Shown: positions 45,693 through 57,237, counted from the first letter of the stretch. The stretch: 64,000 nucleotides of DNA from Protula sp. h YS-2021 (GCA_949752745.1 OX457034.1:7338904-7402903); one strand, 5' to 3'. The notes: generated by a model not told the origin, from the sequence alone. Made by a program: numbers and translations.

Positions 45693-48134
45693 ATTGAAAT
45701 ATATGAAGACTGTATTGTTATTGTGTAAAACCTTTCTAAGAAGTAAACAAATTGTTGATATATGTAAGTGGTAATTTATAAGAAATTTGTTCGAGATGTG
45801 CACACACATTTTAAGTTAAAAGATTAAGGGAAAATACACTTTGATGGCAATTGAATAAAAGCAATTAAATGAGTGAGTAGAAGTTAAAGAAAATTGTGTC
45901 TTATCGCAACAGAGAATTATTGATCTTTGCTTTTGCCAGACATCCTCCACTTTTATCTTGTTCAGTAAAATTACGATTTTATCTTTCGTTTTTCTTTTTG
46001 TTCATCAGAAACCGTTAAATTGTATTTTGTACTTTTTATAATCAAAAAACGAATTTGATGTATTACTGGTTGTGAGACTTTTATTCATAGTATATAACTA
46101 ATGCTGGTATTGTTTGACTGATAGTAAGAGTTTTTGACTTATGGTAATAGTGTGTTTAGTAATAAAATTGTGTGACTGAAAGCGAAAACATGTGACTGGT
46201 AGCGAGTGTGTGGCTAGTAGTGAAATTGTAAAAATGTAATTATATTGTATGACTAGTAGTGACAGTGCCTGATCAATAGGGATAGTGTATGACTAGTGGT
46301 AGTACTGTATTACAAATAGTGTATGACTAGAATTGAAAGTGTATGACTAGTAGTGATAGGATTTGACCAGTAATGATAGCATGGAGTCAATGGCTAAATA
46401 CACTTCATTTGTTTTCTCTATTGGCCACCGTGTGAAGTCAACAAGTTAACAAAAATCCAACAATCGACTTCCGTTAGATTTTTCGGTTATTTCATTGCCC
46501 TGAATTTGGCATTGTCATTACATCTAAACAGAAACGAAATGAATAAATGAATTTAATGAAAATCTGAAAAAGAGAATAGTCAATGTTCCTACTGGGTCGG
46601 AATCTGTTTGCTTGAAACAAATCATTTGATTATAGTTTGTGGCGGAGCTGCCTGCACGCCGAGGTGCATGGCTGAAATATTAAGGAACCGTGAGGACTGC
46701 AGCCCATGCACATGCAAAGACAAGGACATGTGTATCCCGTGCGATTGCCCCGTTCCAGCGCAGAAATGCCACTGTCGGTGTGTCAAAAAAGAAAAGGTGA
46801 AAGACTTGAGCAAATTCAAAGAAGGTATGGTACCTTATATTACGATTTACTCTTTTATTGTAATAGTGGGTTTTCCAATTAAAGAAAGTATTACTAGAAC
46901 TTACTAGTTTACTGGATTAGAGCAACATAATCTAACCTGTTTTGATAACCCTTTTAAAATTAATATCCAAAATATAAAAGCCACGAGTCTGATAGCAGCT
47001 TGTTGGTCGGTTATACTGAATTAGAGGCCTAAATTAGTGTGATTTGAGGATTTGTGAGGCCACGGTTTTTACGAAATCTTTAGAATCTGGGTAGTGATAA
47101 AACATAAAGACATTAACAAGGAAAATGCAGAAAAGTCATGCTTCTCTTTCATGGCGGACCTGAAGGGTGTCTAACCTTTATTAAGCTGTAAGGAAAATTT
47201 TATCTGTATTTCATTATTAAATGGTTTTGAAAACAAAACAAAATCTAATCCTATTTCAAAGTAATTTTGATATTTTCTACATTGTCTACCGTACACTTTT
47301 ATCCAACAATTTGGGGTCATGTCATTTGCTGGACGAAACTGCAAACCTACTTATTAAAATATATTGTCTCAATCCGAATTACATGACAGAAAGATAAAAG
47401 ATATACTATAAGAACATAAGACCACGATATAACAGATATTGTGCTGATACTGTGACGTCACTATGAAGGTCAGCAGATTTTTTACAAATAAATTTGATGA
47501 TTTTAATAAAGTGGTAATTTTCATAAAACCAACTGTAGTTTGCTTGTGGATTTGTTGCTTTTGAAAGTTCATCTGATGTTTAAATCTTATGTTTTATTAT
47601 TGTATATAAGCAGTGTTTTGTGAGAATGGTGTTATTTTTATAGTTGATGAAATGCTGAAATCGTTCATGATTCTAATCGATGAAAAGCTAGCAAAAATAA
47701 AACGGAAACTGGACGATAACAAACAAGCCATTGAAAGATGCCACCAGAATCCTGTGAATGAAGTTAGAGATATGTTAAGCACTCTGCGCCGAAAAATAAG
47801 CAAGGCGGATCGATTGGCGAATAAAATAGAACAAAAGGTCAGAGCTGAAAAGGACATTACGAAAGTGAAAAAACAAATGAAAATTTTGAAGAAACTATTG
47901 ACCGAGATGAAGGAAATTTTTGAAAAATTCGATCCAGCCCACTGGCGAGCAGGTTGCGAACCATTCTGGAAAATAATACAAGATTGCATTCAAAAGCTTT
48001 GCGATTTGTTAGCAGTTATGACATTTTTTGAAAGCGAGGCAAATAACGGCAATGGAGACCAAAAGGCTGATATGCAATCCTGGTGTGATATGGGAGACAT
48101 TCTGTGGAAAATCTTGGTTCTTAAGAAATGTTAA
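42791..48134 (+). CDS. Novel secreted Cys-rich protein with C-terminal coiled coil, seven exons
   Basis: Exons: 42791-42806, 43260-43409, 44234-44433, 44666-44879, 45509-45520, 46636-46824, 47644-48134. All phases join: 1272 nt, 423 residues. Residues 1-23 are a signal peptide (hydrophobic core, cleavage after VTA). Residues 24-122 hold Cys and N-glycosylation sequons (NCTS, NTT) and a beta-rich stretch (GIQVKPTG, SVCSLHFES, LLLDAKG). Residues 123-193 continue beta-rich. A short TTPP linker leads to residues 198-261 with 12 Cys, including CDCPVPAQKCHCRC. Residues 262-423 are charged and helical with heptad-like spacing, and end LKKC. The intron after exon 2 uses a GC donor (CAAG|GCAAGA) and exon 5 has only 12 nt. 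Family not recognised; the beta-rich part weakly recalls a ZP-C module, which I would not rely on. Probably extracellular and oligomeric. Confidence 0.75.
43260..43409 (+). CDS. Secreted protein exon 2 (signal peptide core, first Cys block)
   Basis: Acceptor CTCTAG. Encodes the hydrophobic ILLLQAILLVVVP, then FELPALGCGNCTSE. Ends at a GC donor, AAG|GCAAGA, with the phase needed by exon 3. Confidence 0.75.
44234..44433 (+). CDS. Secreted protein exon 3
   Basis: Acceptor CATTACAG, donor GTATGT after DIIMEQD. The broken duplicate at 39277 confirms that this block was an exon unit. Confidence 0.8.
44666..44879 (+). CDS. Secreted protein exon 4
   Basis: Acceptor CTGTTGCAG, donor GTAGGT after LCLGP. 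Contains a 12-bp tandem duplication giving ATEMATEMAT, and the beta-rich NTMGWCSCDISFSDNIS. Confidence 0.72.
45509..45520 (+). CDS. Secreted protein exon 5, 12-nt microexon
   Basis: Flanked by a strong acceptor (TTTTGTTTTCAG) and strong donor (GTAAGT). It contributes two bases, three codons (TPP) and one base, and skipping it would keep the frame. Confidence 0.6.
45619..45687 (+). repeat. (TA)n microsatellite
   Basis: About 33 TA repeats in intron 5 of the secreted-protein gene. Confidence 0.97.
46080..46385 (+). repeat. Degenerate GTATGACTAGTAGTGATA minisatellite
   Basis: Units of about 20-30 bp with TGACTAGTAGTGA recur about ten times with much divergence, in intron 5. Confidence 0.75.
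46636..46824 (+). CDS. Secreted protein exon 6 (12-Cys segment)
   Basis: Acceptor GATTATAG, donor GTATGG. Encodes CGGAACTPRC, CSPCTCKDKDMC and KCHCRC. Confidence 0.82.
47644..48134 (+). CDS. Secreted protein exon 7 (coiled coil, stop)
   Basis: Acceptor TTTTTATAG, 162 codons and TAA. Rich in Lys, Glu, Leu, Ile (KLAKIKRKLDDNKQ, MKILKKLLTEMKEIFEK) with four Cys near the end. Confidence 0.85.
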
Positions 48135-49735
48135 GAAGAATACAGCTTAAAACTCTAATCATGTTAAAGTCAAATTTAAAAAGTCCTCAAAAATACCTGA
48201 TGACGAGAATTGGTACAAACGTGCAGTCGTATGAACTTATAAAAGACATAATCACTCAAATTTATAAAATACCACCTGAGGTAGCTTATAAACAAGCATT
48301 AATTTACAAGTGTTAATCTAATATACGCTGAAAATTATAGAAAGAGACCATAATCGAGCAACAATATACTATGATATCCGAGAATGATTATTAGTATTTT
48401 ATTTTTTCAGTAACCTATTATTCTGGTGGTATGTATTTAGTTTGATTACACTTTTAAAAAAACTATTCTCTTCAGCTTTGGTAGTTATGACCGTAATGTT
48501 TGCCGAAATATTCTGTTAGAAGAATTACGTTTCATTGATGTAAGCCGAAATGTTCTATTAAAATAATTTAATTTTGACTGATGTATGCTGAAATTTTCTA
48601 TTGAAATAATCACATTTGATTGATGTATCTCAAAGTGTTCTGTTTAAATAATTCCACTTAACTGATGCATGACTAAATGTTCTATTGAAATAATTCGATT
48701 TGACTGATATGTGTTCCGTTATATATTAAAACATGTCTTTACGTTAATAATAAATTTCATGGGATTTCTGTAGCTTTTTCTGACGTCAGCACACCTCTCG
48801 AATCCGCATTTTAAAACGGCTAAAAATTCTTCTTGCTTAATTAGAGCTGAAATCTGTCAGTATGCATTTGGTGTTTTTACTGCAATCAAATATAATAATA
48901 TATGACAATTCAGACTGCGATTTTATTTAATTAGAGATAAAATTCTTTAGAATTTTTATGCTTAGTAGGGTAACTGGTAAATTTTAGATTTTAATATAGT
49001 AAAATGATTTTAGTAGGAATATTATTGCAAAACGCTTTGGGTCAACTGGTCACCTAGATACCATTGCTACAAGGTTTATTTTGCTATTGTTAACAAGGCT
49101 GCGATGTTCTTTTTGCTACTGAACGTATCAACGACATATTGCAAATGTACAACGTCGTATTACTTTGAAAATCATAAGATTCTGGTTGAAAATTTCTTTG
49201 TTGAATTTTGGAAAATGCGAAATAGTGTTTCACTTTTCTTGTACAGTGAAAATATATGCTAGATGCGGAACATTGCATTACTTTTTAAATGAAAGACTGA
49301 AAATTACTTTGTTGAATTTAGATGTAAATGCGAAACATTGCTTCACTATTGCATTAAACTCGAGCACGTGTTTCAAAGCGATTTATCATTTAAAAATGTA
49401 TTTGAAATTTTAGCACAGCCAACGGGGATATCCTGAACTGTGAATGCTCTAGTGAGTCATTGCCTTGATGAAATTTTATATATGCACACTTATTTGCTTT
49501 GGCTGTTGTTTTTTCAACCTTCCAGTTCTATTAACGAGTAAAATATAATATGCTATAAACAGACAAATACGATATTCAAAGTTTAACTGCAACTAATTGT
49601 GTGTGAAAGATTTAATACGTACACGGTTGAAATTATAATTATTTAAATTGTTTATAAGATGGTTAATTGTTTGCAAACTAAAAAGACTCAAATTGACTTT
49701 TAAAGCATTTTAGTTCTACTTTAAAATATAACATT
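48135..49735. other. 3' flank of the secreted-protein gene
   Basis: 48490-48720 holds four to five degenerate copies of a unit of about 52 bp (ATTGAAATAATT-TTTGACTGATG). AATAAA near 48749 is a candidate polyadenylation signal. 49130-49350 is the second copy of the repeat at 41090-41310. Confidence 0.55.
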
Positions 49736-49896
49736 TTAGCAAACTCCGCGATGGGCAATCTTTATCTCAGGCACGACGCCACATGTGGCTCTTTGGAAGA
49801 CACATCCGTTACTGTACGTATTGCCGTCAGTGCCACACACCGGGTCAAAGTTGCTGGTACACAGCACGTCGGGGCAATCAATTCTTGGACATTTTG
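49736..49896 (-). CDS. Kazal inhibitor exon 2 (Kazal domain)
   Basis: Encodes the full Kazal domain ending RGVC and TAA. Confidence 0.94.
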
Positions 49897-50327
49897 CTGA
49901 AACCAGCATAACAGAAAATGCATAGCACATTTCTAGTCGTTGTATGTTGAGATTTCGTGTTTTGCTCACTGTATTAAAGGGAATTAAGGGCTTTAAGGCT
50001 TACTGATATTTACATATCAAAATTAATTTATAAAAAAGATGTATACTAACATAGATAGATAGATACCGAAAGAGCGAAAGAGATACAGAGCTAAATATAT
50101 AGATAGATAGATCGACGGAGAGATAGATACATAGACAACACAAGAGAGCGACCGATAGACAGATAAAAATAAATAGATACATAGAGGGATAGGTAAAGGA
50201 AAAGAAAGGAGAGATTGAGCGAATAAAACTATAATTTTAAAAAGCTCACAACCAGCCACTCACGGTAAATCGGAAAATTTGTAGCTAAGACAGCTAAGCT
50301 AAGAATAATTACTGCTTGTGCTTTCAT
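49736..50327 (-). CDS. Secreted single-domain Kazal serine protease inhibitor, two exons
   Basis: Exon 1 is 50327-50264 (ATG, signal peptide [11 protein letters not shown]) with donor GTGAGT. Exon 2 is 49896-49736 with acceptor GGTTTCAG and stop. Joined 225 nt, 74 residues. The Kazal pattern is C29, C34, then seven residues, C42 in [14 protein letters not shown], ten residues to C53, C60 and C74. An additional Cys at 24 makes seven, so one is unpaired or the protein dimerises. Such proteins are secreted and block serine proteases in digestion, immunity or venom/egg secretions. Gene is intact and convergent with the secreted Cys-rich gene. Confidence 0.92.
50053..50165 (+). repeat. Imperfect GATA microsatellite
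   Basis: ATAGATAGATA-type units with interruptions, in the Kazal gene intron. Confidence 0.85.
50264..50327 (-). CDS. Kazal inhibitor exon 1 (signal peptide)
   Basis: 21 codons and one base; Met-Lys start and hydrophobic core, phase matches exon 2. Confidence 0.85.
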
Positions 50328-50589
50328 GGTACTGCAACGGTGTGCCAATATATGCTGACAACAATCTTCACCAAGGTTCTACCACAAGTCTGTGAAAAAT
50401 TTTTATTGACCAAACATTATCCTTACTTTCTATTTTGATTTAGTTTGATTAAAAAAATTACCATAAAAATAACTACTGATGCATGATCGGGATATACACC
50501 GACAAGGTTTAAAAGCAGATTTTCAGTGGATTCAGATATCTTTTTGTGAAATATCTGTTGGATTTTTTGGCAACACCTTTAAATGACAC

Positions 50590-51005
50590 ATTAAGCGTAG
50601 TGTCACATAGTATTATATTTTCTATATACTATTACACAGTATCATGCAGTATCATAAAGTGTCACAGTATAATATAGTATTATATTATTGTGTATTGTTA
50701 TATGTGGTAATATTGTGTCATATAGTATCACTTAGTGTCCTATGGTGCCATAAATTATTGCATAACTATAAATATTTATGGACTGTTGTCCAGTAAGAAG
50801 GCAGGATTTATCCACGTTTGCGTTGATCAAGTAATTTCAAAGCTTATGGTGAATAGTTATAGCAATAGCGCATTGAAGAAGGGGACAAGAAATTTTTGGT
50901 ATAGTGTCACATAACATCATATAGTATCACAAAGGATCACACAGTATCACATGAGATCACATATTATCATTTACTGTCATAGAGTATCGCACGGTTTCCT
51001 AGAGA
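50590..51005. repeat. Degenerate TATCACATAGTATCA repeat field
   Basis: Many short imperfect units (GTGTCACATAGTAT, AGTATCACA, GATCACAT) in two blocks around a non-repeated stretch. No gene seen. Confidence 0.65.
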
Positions 51006-51735
51006 ACGAGTAGATTTCATGATGTTCACTTTATCTACCCGTTTTTGCATTAACAGTGTCTAACGTACCTGATGCGGCGTGCAGTTGCAAGCTCTGTTTA
51101 CTGCGTAAAAGCTGGGCGCAGTAAAGAAGATATGCACTACCAATCACAGACAAACATATATCTAGCGTTAATAGGTCTCAAATGTATAGTCTTAAGAAAG
51201 TTGTTTTTGACAGATGTTTTAAATACAAATATAATTAAATAACAAAAGCATTGCTTTGAGACAGAATACTACTAGCTGCTGCCACTACAATGAACATACA
51301 ATTCAGAAACAAAAACCAGAAGCACAGAACTGAATTCCTTATATGACTGTTCATGGCACATTCCTTCGGTGTCGCTTGCAGTAGCACAAAAGATATCTTA
51401 AGTCAGGCTGGTTCCAGATTTTTCCATTGATTTGATTCCAAATTTCCATGGTGGATTTGCATAACTTTTGTGAAAAGTAAATTTGACTGTCTACGTTTAG
51501 TGGTTGAAAAAGCAACTGATTTTTGTATAAGGAGGAAGCATTGTTCAACTAGACAGGTCACGTTCCGGGGTTGGATTGAAGTCAGTGGCGTGTAATAACT
51601 GATGAAAGGGAGTGCTTTCCAATGATTTTATTTGTCGCAACTATTTTTAACAGTTGTGATTAAGATTTATAAAGTGGTTACGTTTTTTTATTAGAGTTAT
51701 TTATAGGGGAAAAACGATGGAATTGGGCCACAAAG

Positions 51736-51887
51736 TGACGTCATAATGACGTCATAGGGTGGCCCAGAACCACCATGGGGTTTCTGGGCCAGTTTTTTGG
51801 GATACAGCGCGCGCCTGTTCGGATGACGTCATAATGATGTAATGATGGCATCATGATGACGTCTTAAAACACGTGATGATGACGTCA
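51736..51887. promoter_or_regulatory. CRE palindrome cluster near the Maverick left end
   Basis: Perfect TGACGTCA occurs at 51736-51743, 51747-51754, 51824-51831 and 51880-51887, with a near match at 51857-51864. TGACGTCA is the CREB/ATF site. A perfect 10-bp inverted repeat TGGCCCAGAA/TTCTGGGCCA lies at 51760-51791. Confidence 0.75.
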
Positions 51888-51965
51888 TAAGTCATGTGAT
51901 TTTTCCCCAAACATGCATGCACACATACCAAGACAGTTTTTTGTGCTTATTTCACAATATGTGGC

Positions 51966-51987
51966 GGCCGCTCTGAAAAGAGCGGCC
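51966..51987. repeat. 9-bp GC-rich hairpin
   Basis: GGCCGCTCT, loop GAAA, AGAGCGGCC, 40 bp downstream (minus strand) of the RING-like gene stop. Confidence 0.8.
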
Positions 51988-52026
51988 ACGAGCCGAAGCT
52001 CCTCACTGTTAGTTGCTGCCGTTGGT

Positions 52027-52572
52027 TCAGTAAAAGGTGAGCACGTCTTGCATTAGCCGTAGTGGTTGACTCATCTGCTGCCCATTGAAGGCAAAGTGGC
52101 TCGTCTTGACGCCGCAAGTCATACATGCCAGTTCATATTCACGGCACAGAGCCGCGTGATAGGCATGTATGCAGGAACAGTGCAGACAGGCTTGATGACC
52201 GCAGGCAGACGCAATCACTTTATCTTCTCCAACCAAACACCCACAGCCAACAGAGATGTTCAAGTCATGGCGTAGGAAGTATGCAGACCATGCGGGGTAC
52301 TCTTCTTCCTCTTGACTGGACGGCCAAACTTCCCCCAGCATGGCCATACGTAGATATGCTTCCCTGAACTGTCCTTGCTCCACGTTGAGAATCCTGTTGG
52401 CTGCAGTGTCCAGACGATTTATGAAGACTGGTATGCAGACTACGGGGTGCATAAGCAGGATCTGGAAGCATCAGGAAGAAGTATTTCCTGTATGAAGTGT
52501 CGGTTCGAGCATGGACATTGATGCCCATTTTCTTAACTTCACGGAATGAGTGAGATCGAAGTTGAACTCCAT
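52027..52572 (-). pseudogene. RING-like zinc-binding Maverick cargo protein, frameshifted
   Basis: The 3' part (52452-52027) encodes a Cys/His-rich segment (GCGCLVGEDK, ACGHQACLHCSC, ACMTCG) with RING-like spacing. The 5' part, starting ATG at 52572, lies in two other frames (52528 frame carries KMGINVHARTDTSYRKYFF), so two frameshifts are needed to join it. Role unknown; RING proteins often act as ubiquitin ligases. Confidence 0.65.
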
Positions 52573-52741
52573 TCTCACAAGTGTGGAGAGAATATGCGAA
52601 GAGAACACTTAAATAGCTTGGGAAATGAGGTCACGGGGAGAGGCCGCTTCCACGAGCTCTCCCCCCTCCCAGGAGAGTAAGGTATGTCGGACCCCCCCCC
52701 CCTCCCCATAAAAGATTTAGCCAAATCAGCACAAAAAATCA

Positions 52742-52748
52742 TATATAA
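52742..52748 (+). promoter_or_regulatory. Candidate TATA box
   Basis: TATATAA 49 bp upstream of the ATG at 52791. Confidence 0.5.
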
Positions 52749-52790
52749 GTGCTGCGTCTCGGGCTCAGCAATGACATTGTTAGAAACATC

Positions 52791-53081
52791 ATGGACACGC
52801 TGACTCCAACTAATGATGACTTAACGGCTTTAGAGGCTGATGAAACAGTTTATATCATGGTAAACATGTATGATGAAATTGAAACGGCTGCAATAGCATA
52901 TGCCTTGGAGGAAGCGTTAGGCTTTCCATCTGATATCGCTCCAGTGAAGGCTGACAAGACACTCACAGTGATGAGGAACGGTAGTCGAGTAACACTGACA
53001 ACGGAGTATTACAAGTGTCGGGTGTGGCTGGAATATACGGGGCAGCCTCATAACTGTCGCTGTGGAAATCCGACTTGTTGA
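52791..53081 (+). CDS. Small uncharacterised Maverick protein, 96 residues
   Basis: ATG at 52791 chosen because of the TATA box 49 bp upstream; the open frame extends further up without ATG. Acidic N-terminal half, ends CRCGNPTC. Not recognised; intact. Confidence 0.55.
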   Translation: MDTLTPTNDDLTALEADETVYIMVNMYDEIETAAIAYALEEALGFPSDIAPVKADKTLTVMRNGSRVTLTTEYYKCRVWLEYTGQPHNCRCGNPTC

Positions 53082-53159
53082 TGAAGAGTTACCAAAACTT
53101 TCAGCCCTTTTAAAGGCCATCCTATATTACCAAATGACGCTGAATCTGTCCATGTATGT

Positions 53160-53294
<135 letters not shown>

Positions 53295-53504
53295 GAGATG
53301 TTTGAGAATACTTTTATCACATTTCAGTTTTTGTTTTTCAGGTCTAGTGAATGAGGTGACAAAAACCATGGCAACTAGTCCTCAAAAGTGTTAGTTGACG
53401 GATGAATACCATTTTGGCGGATGAATACCATTTGGCGGATGAATACTAGATTGGACAAAGTCAAGCTTCATCGACAGATGTCTCTGCTGTATACTCTGGG
53501 GCTG

Positions 53505-53663
53505 TATAAAAGGATGAGTGAGACATGCATTTTACCCATATCCAGGAGAGCAAAATTCTGCCAAGTCAGCAAAAAAGTAGTGCTCGGCGAGTTACACACC
53601 AATTTTGACAAAGTCTAAGTGGTATAAATGGATGAGTGAGACATGCATTTCACCCATATCAGT
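53505..53663 (+). promoter_or_regulatory. Duplicated TATA-containing leader upstream of polB
   Basis: TATAAAAGGATGAGTGAGAC at 53505 and TATAAATGGATGAGTGAGAC at 53623 start near-identical blocks of about 40 bp, 118 bp apart. Preceding it, GGATGAATACCATTT repeats three times at 53399-53447. Confidence 0.6.
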
Positions 53664-56600
53664 TCTAGCAGTTGATGTGACAACAGCAACGATAGCAACG
53701 AATTCGGACACATCAGTCTGTCATGATTGTAATGTGTCATTTCCATCTCTGGAAGTGTTCGTGGCACATAGATGTAAACGAGCTGAGTTAAAGCGTGCTT
53801 GTGAAGAGTTTGTTCTGGAGACTGAAGTCAAGAAACGAAAGACGGTACAAGATGGCATTGACAGACCTGATCTAGTCTTCTGCCATAGATGTATGGAAAT
53901 ATTTCCATCTCTGAAATTGCATGAGACACATGTATGTGTGAAGATGGGAGAACAAGCTGCAAAGACGGGACAAGTAGGGAAAGGTAGAAGATTTAGTCTT
54001 GGTGAAAACGCACAGTTAAAACGGTTTGAGTCTGAGGATGGATCGGATTTACTGCTTGAAATGCGACAGCAAGAGAATAGGATTAAAGCACATTTACTAG
54101 AGACGTTAAGCCATGGAATGATATGGTATATTGTGGTGCATGCGCGCGTCAAGAAATTGACGCCAAATGCTGAAGATATTGTGACAGAACGAGCGGATAA
54201 TGCCTTTATCAGCAGTACAACATATACATCATACAATACAGCGAATATTGAGCAGGACTTGCCAGAATAAAGACTTGTTTGCCAAGCTTGATGAACATGA
54301 GCGACAAGGCTCTGGCGGGGTATTGGATAACATACTGTACATTGAAGTACATACAACTACGTTAGTGCCTCTGGAAGCAAGCAGTTTTATCCCACTGTCG
54401 AAGAAAGTGAAAAATACGAAGGTTGTGTTAAACATTCAGAATAAAGACAACAAGTGTTTCTTATGGTCTGTATTGGCCCATCTTCACCCTCACCATGAAC
54501 ACCATTTGAGAAGGAATTAAAGGTGGAGGGCATGACATTTCCGACACCGATTACGGACATTCGAGAGTTTGAAAAGGAGAACGACGTGTCCATTAATGTG
54601 TTTGGATATTGGATGCAACTTAGCCGAAACACCAGTACGAGAGAAATCAACTTACTTTTAATTAGCAATAACAAGAGAAGGCATTACTGCCTCATCAAGA
54701 ATTTCAGCAGATTTATCGATCAAAGCATCAGAATGCAGCATATTATTGTTTCAACTGTCTTCACGGGTTTATGCGACAAGATCTTTTAGATAAGCATCGT
54801 GAAGTGTGTGGCAAGCATGGAGCGCAACGTTTATCATTCCCCAAGAAACCTTTTATCAAGTTCAAGAATGTAGCTAAACAACAGCTGACTTGGAATGTTT
54901 CACGAAAAAGCATGAAGAAGGAGACATGTATCAACATCATCGTCCAAACACGTGCACCAGTCGTGTATCGAGGAGACAATGCTGTGAAAGTCTTTTTAGA
55001 CCATTTGGTGATCGTATTGTGTGCGGTTTACAGCAGCCAAAGGATATGGTGATGACTCGTGAAGACAAAGAGGATTTCAAGAACGCCACCGATTGCTACA
55101 TTTGTCATGAGCCTCTAGGAGCGGATCGTGTGAGAGATCATGACCATATCAATGGCAAATACCGGGGAGCTGCGCATAATGAATGCAACTTGCAATTCCG
55201 ACTTAGAAAAAATCAGCAGGGGGATAAAGATTCTTTTATCATCCCTGTGTTTTTCCACAATTTACGAGGTTATGACAGTCATTTGATCATGGAGGAACTT
55301 GGAAAATTTAAAAATGAAACGATTACAGTCATTGAGAAATATATCGCATTCACCATGGGCAATCTGAAATTTACAGACAGCTTTCAGTTTATGAGTACCT
55401 CTCTACAGAAGTTAGTATCCAACCTTGCGCCAGAAGGGAAAGATAACTTCTACAACATGACGTCTCACATTCACGATAGTGACCAACAAGATTTGTAGCT
55501 GAGAAAGGGAGTGTACCCTTATGATTACGTGGACGAGCCATCCAAGTTTGCTGAAACACAACTACCGTCAAAGGACAAGTTTTACAGTCAACTTAGTGAA
55601 GATGACATCAGCGATGAGGATTATGCTCATGCGCAGAAGGTGTGGGATACATTCAACTATACCACATTTGGTGAATACCATGACCTATACCTGAAATCAG
55701 ATGTGTTACTACTGGCTGACGTGTTTGAAAACTTTCGTCAAGTATGTCTTAACACGTATGAATTGGATCCTGCCCACTACTATACAGCACCAGGACTGTC
55801 GTGGGATGCGATGTTAAAAGCGACAAAGGTGAAGTTGGAATTGATCAATGACATTGACATGTATCAGGTGATTGAACAAGGTCTACGTGGAGGAATATCT
55901 GTGATCACGCACAAGTATGCGAAAGCAAATAACCCCTACGTAGCAGATTACGATCCCACAAAATCAACCAAATACTTGATGTACCTGGATGCAAACAACC
56001 TGTATGGCTGGGCCATCTCACAAAACATGCCGGGAAGTGGATTTATGTGGGTGAGCGAGACAGAATCCCTCGAATTTATGGATGTGGCTGAAGATGATGA
56101 CATTGGATACATTTTAGAAGTGGATTTAGAATACCTACAGACAATCCATGATCGTCATAATCACTACCCAGTGGCTCCAGAACGGAAAAGTATCAAAGTT
56201 GGAGAATTGTCAGAGCATAGTCAGAAGCTACGGAAATATCTAAACTCCACAGGCAAACCTAGTTAAAAGCTAATTCCCAACTTGTGTGACAAGAATAAAT
56301 ATGTGCTTCATTATAGGAATTTACTACAGTATGTTTCACTGGGGTTGAAAGCCACTAAGGTGCATCATGCCATCATGTTTGCGCAGAGCAAATGGTTGGA
56401 GAAATACATTACCTTGAACACGGAAAAGAGAAAATTGGCCAAGAACTCGTTTGAGAAAGACTTTTTCAAACTGATGAACAACTCTGTGTTTGGCAAAACC
56501 ATGGAAAACGTGAGAAAGGGCATGAATGTTGAACTCATCCACCGGGAAAAGCAGTTCAAGAAAGTTGTAGCCTAGCCTTCATTCGACAAATTTAGAATTT

Positions 56601-57237
56601 TTTTAACAAAGATTTGACAGCCTTACATTTGCGTAAAGTAGATTTGCTTCTGGATAAACCCATTCAAGTCGGCTGCACCATTCTCGACCTCAGCAAAGTG
56701 CTGATGTTCAATTTTCACTACAACTACATCATGGTCAAGTATCCCAATGCCAAATTGTTGTTCAGCGACACCGACATTCTATGTTATGACATAGAAACGG
56801 AAGATATCTACAAGGATATGCAGGAAGATGCTGACCTGTTCGACACAAGTGACTATCCGCCAGATCATTTCCTGCATTCCAGCGCAAACAAAAAAGTGCT
56901 TGGGAAAATGAAAGATGAGATGACAGGCATCCCCATTGAAGAGTTTGTTCTACTTAGACCAAAGAAGTATAGTATGATGTATGGTGGGAAAGAAAAACAT
57001 ACAGCCAAAGGCATCACACGAGCTTGTCAAAGACGCATGAAACATAAGCAGTATAGAGACAGTTTGTTCAAGCAAACTCAAACCATGGCTACAGGACACA
57101 TCATTCGAAGTTATGACCACCAGATTTTCTCGGAGACGTTGAGGAAAGTAGCTCTCTCCCCCTATGATGACAAGCGATACGTGCTGAATAATGGCTATTC
57201 CACTTTGGCTCATGGACATTACAAGACAACAGTATAA
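53632..57237 (+). pseudogene. polB: Protein-primed family B DNA polymerase of Maverick, multiple frameshifts
   Basis: In order: two Cys/His fingers (VCHDCNVSF, FCHRCMEIF) near 53720-53940; the conserved CFLWSVLAHLHP (54459); INVFGYW (54592); an embedded HNH/endonuclease VII-like block CYICHEPLG then RDHDHINGKYRGAAHNECN (55097-55190); exonuclease motif FHNLRGYDSH (55255); motif A LDANNLYGW (55986); motif [15 protein letters not shown] (56468); motif C SDTDILCYD (56765). Frame changes or stops near 54.27, 54.52, 54.73, 54.89, 55.50, 56.26 and 56.57 kb. In motif C the usual small residue after the second Asp is Ile. Replicates the element by protein priming in active copies; this copy is dead. 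Confidence 0.93.

Noticed and set aside
48128..48316. 62-codon ORF directly after the secreted-protein stop
   Set aside because: Out of frame, overlaps the stop by a few bases and has no recognisable feature; treated as 3' UTR.
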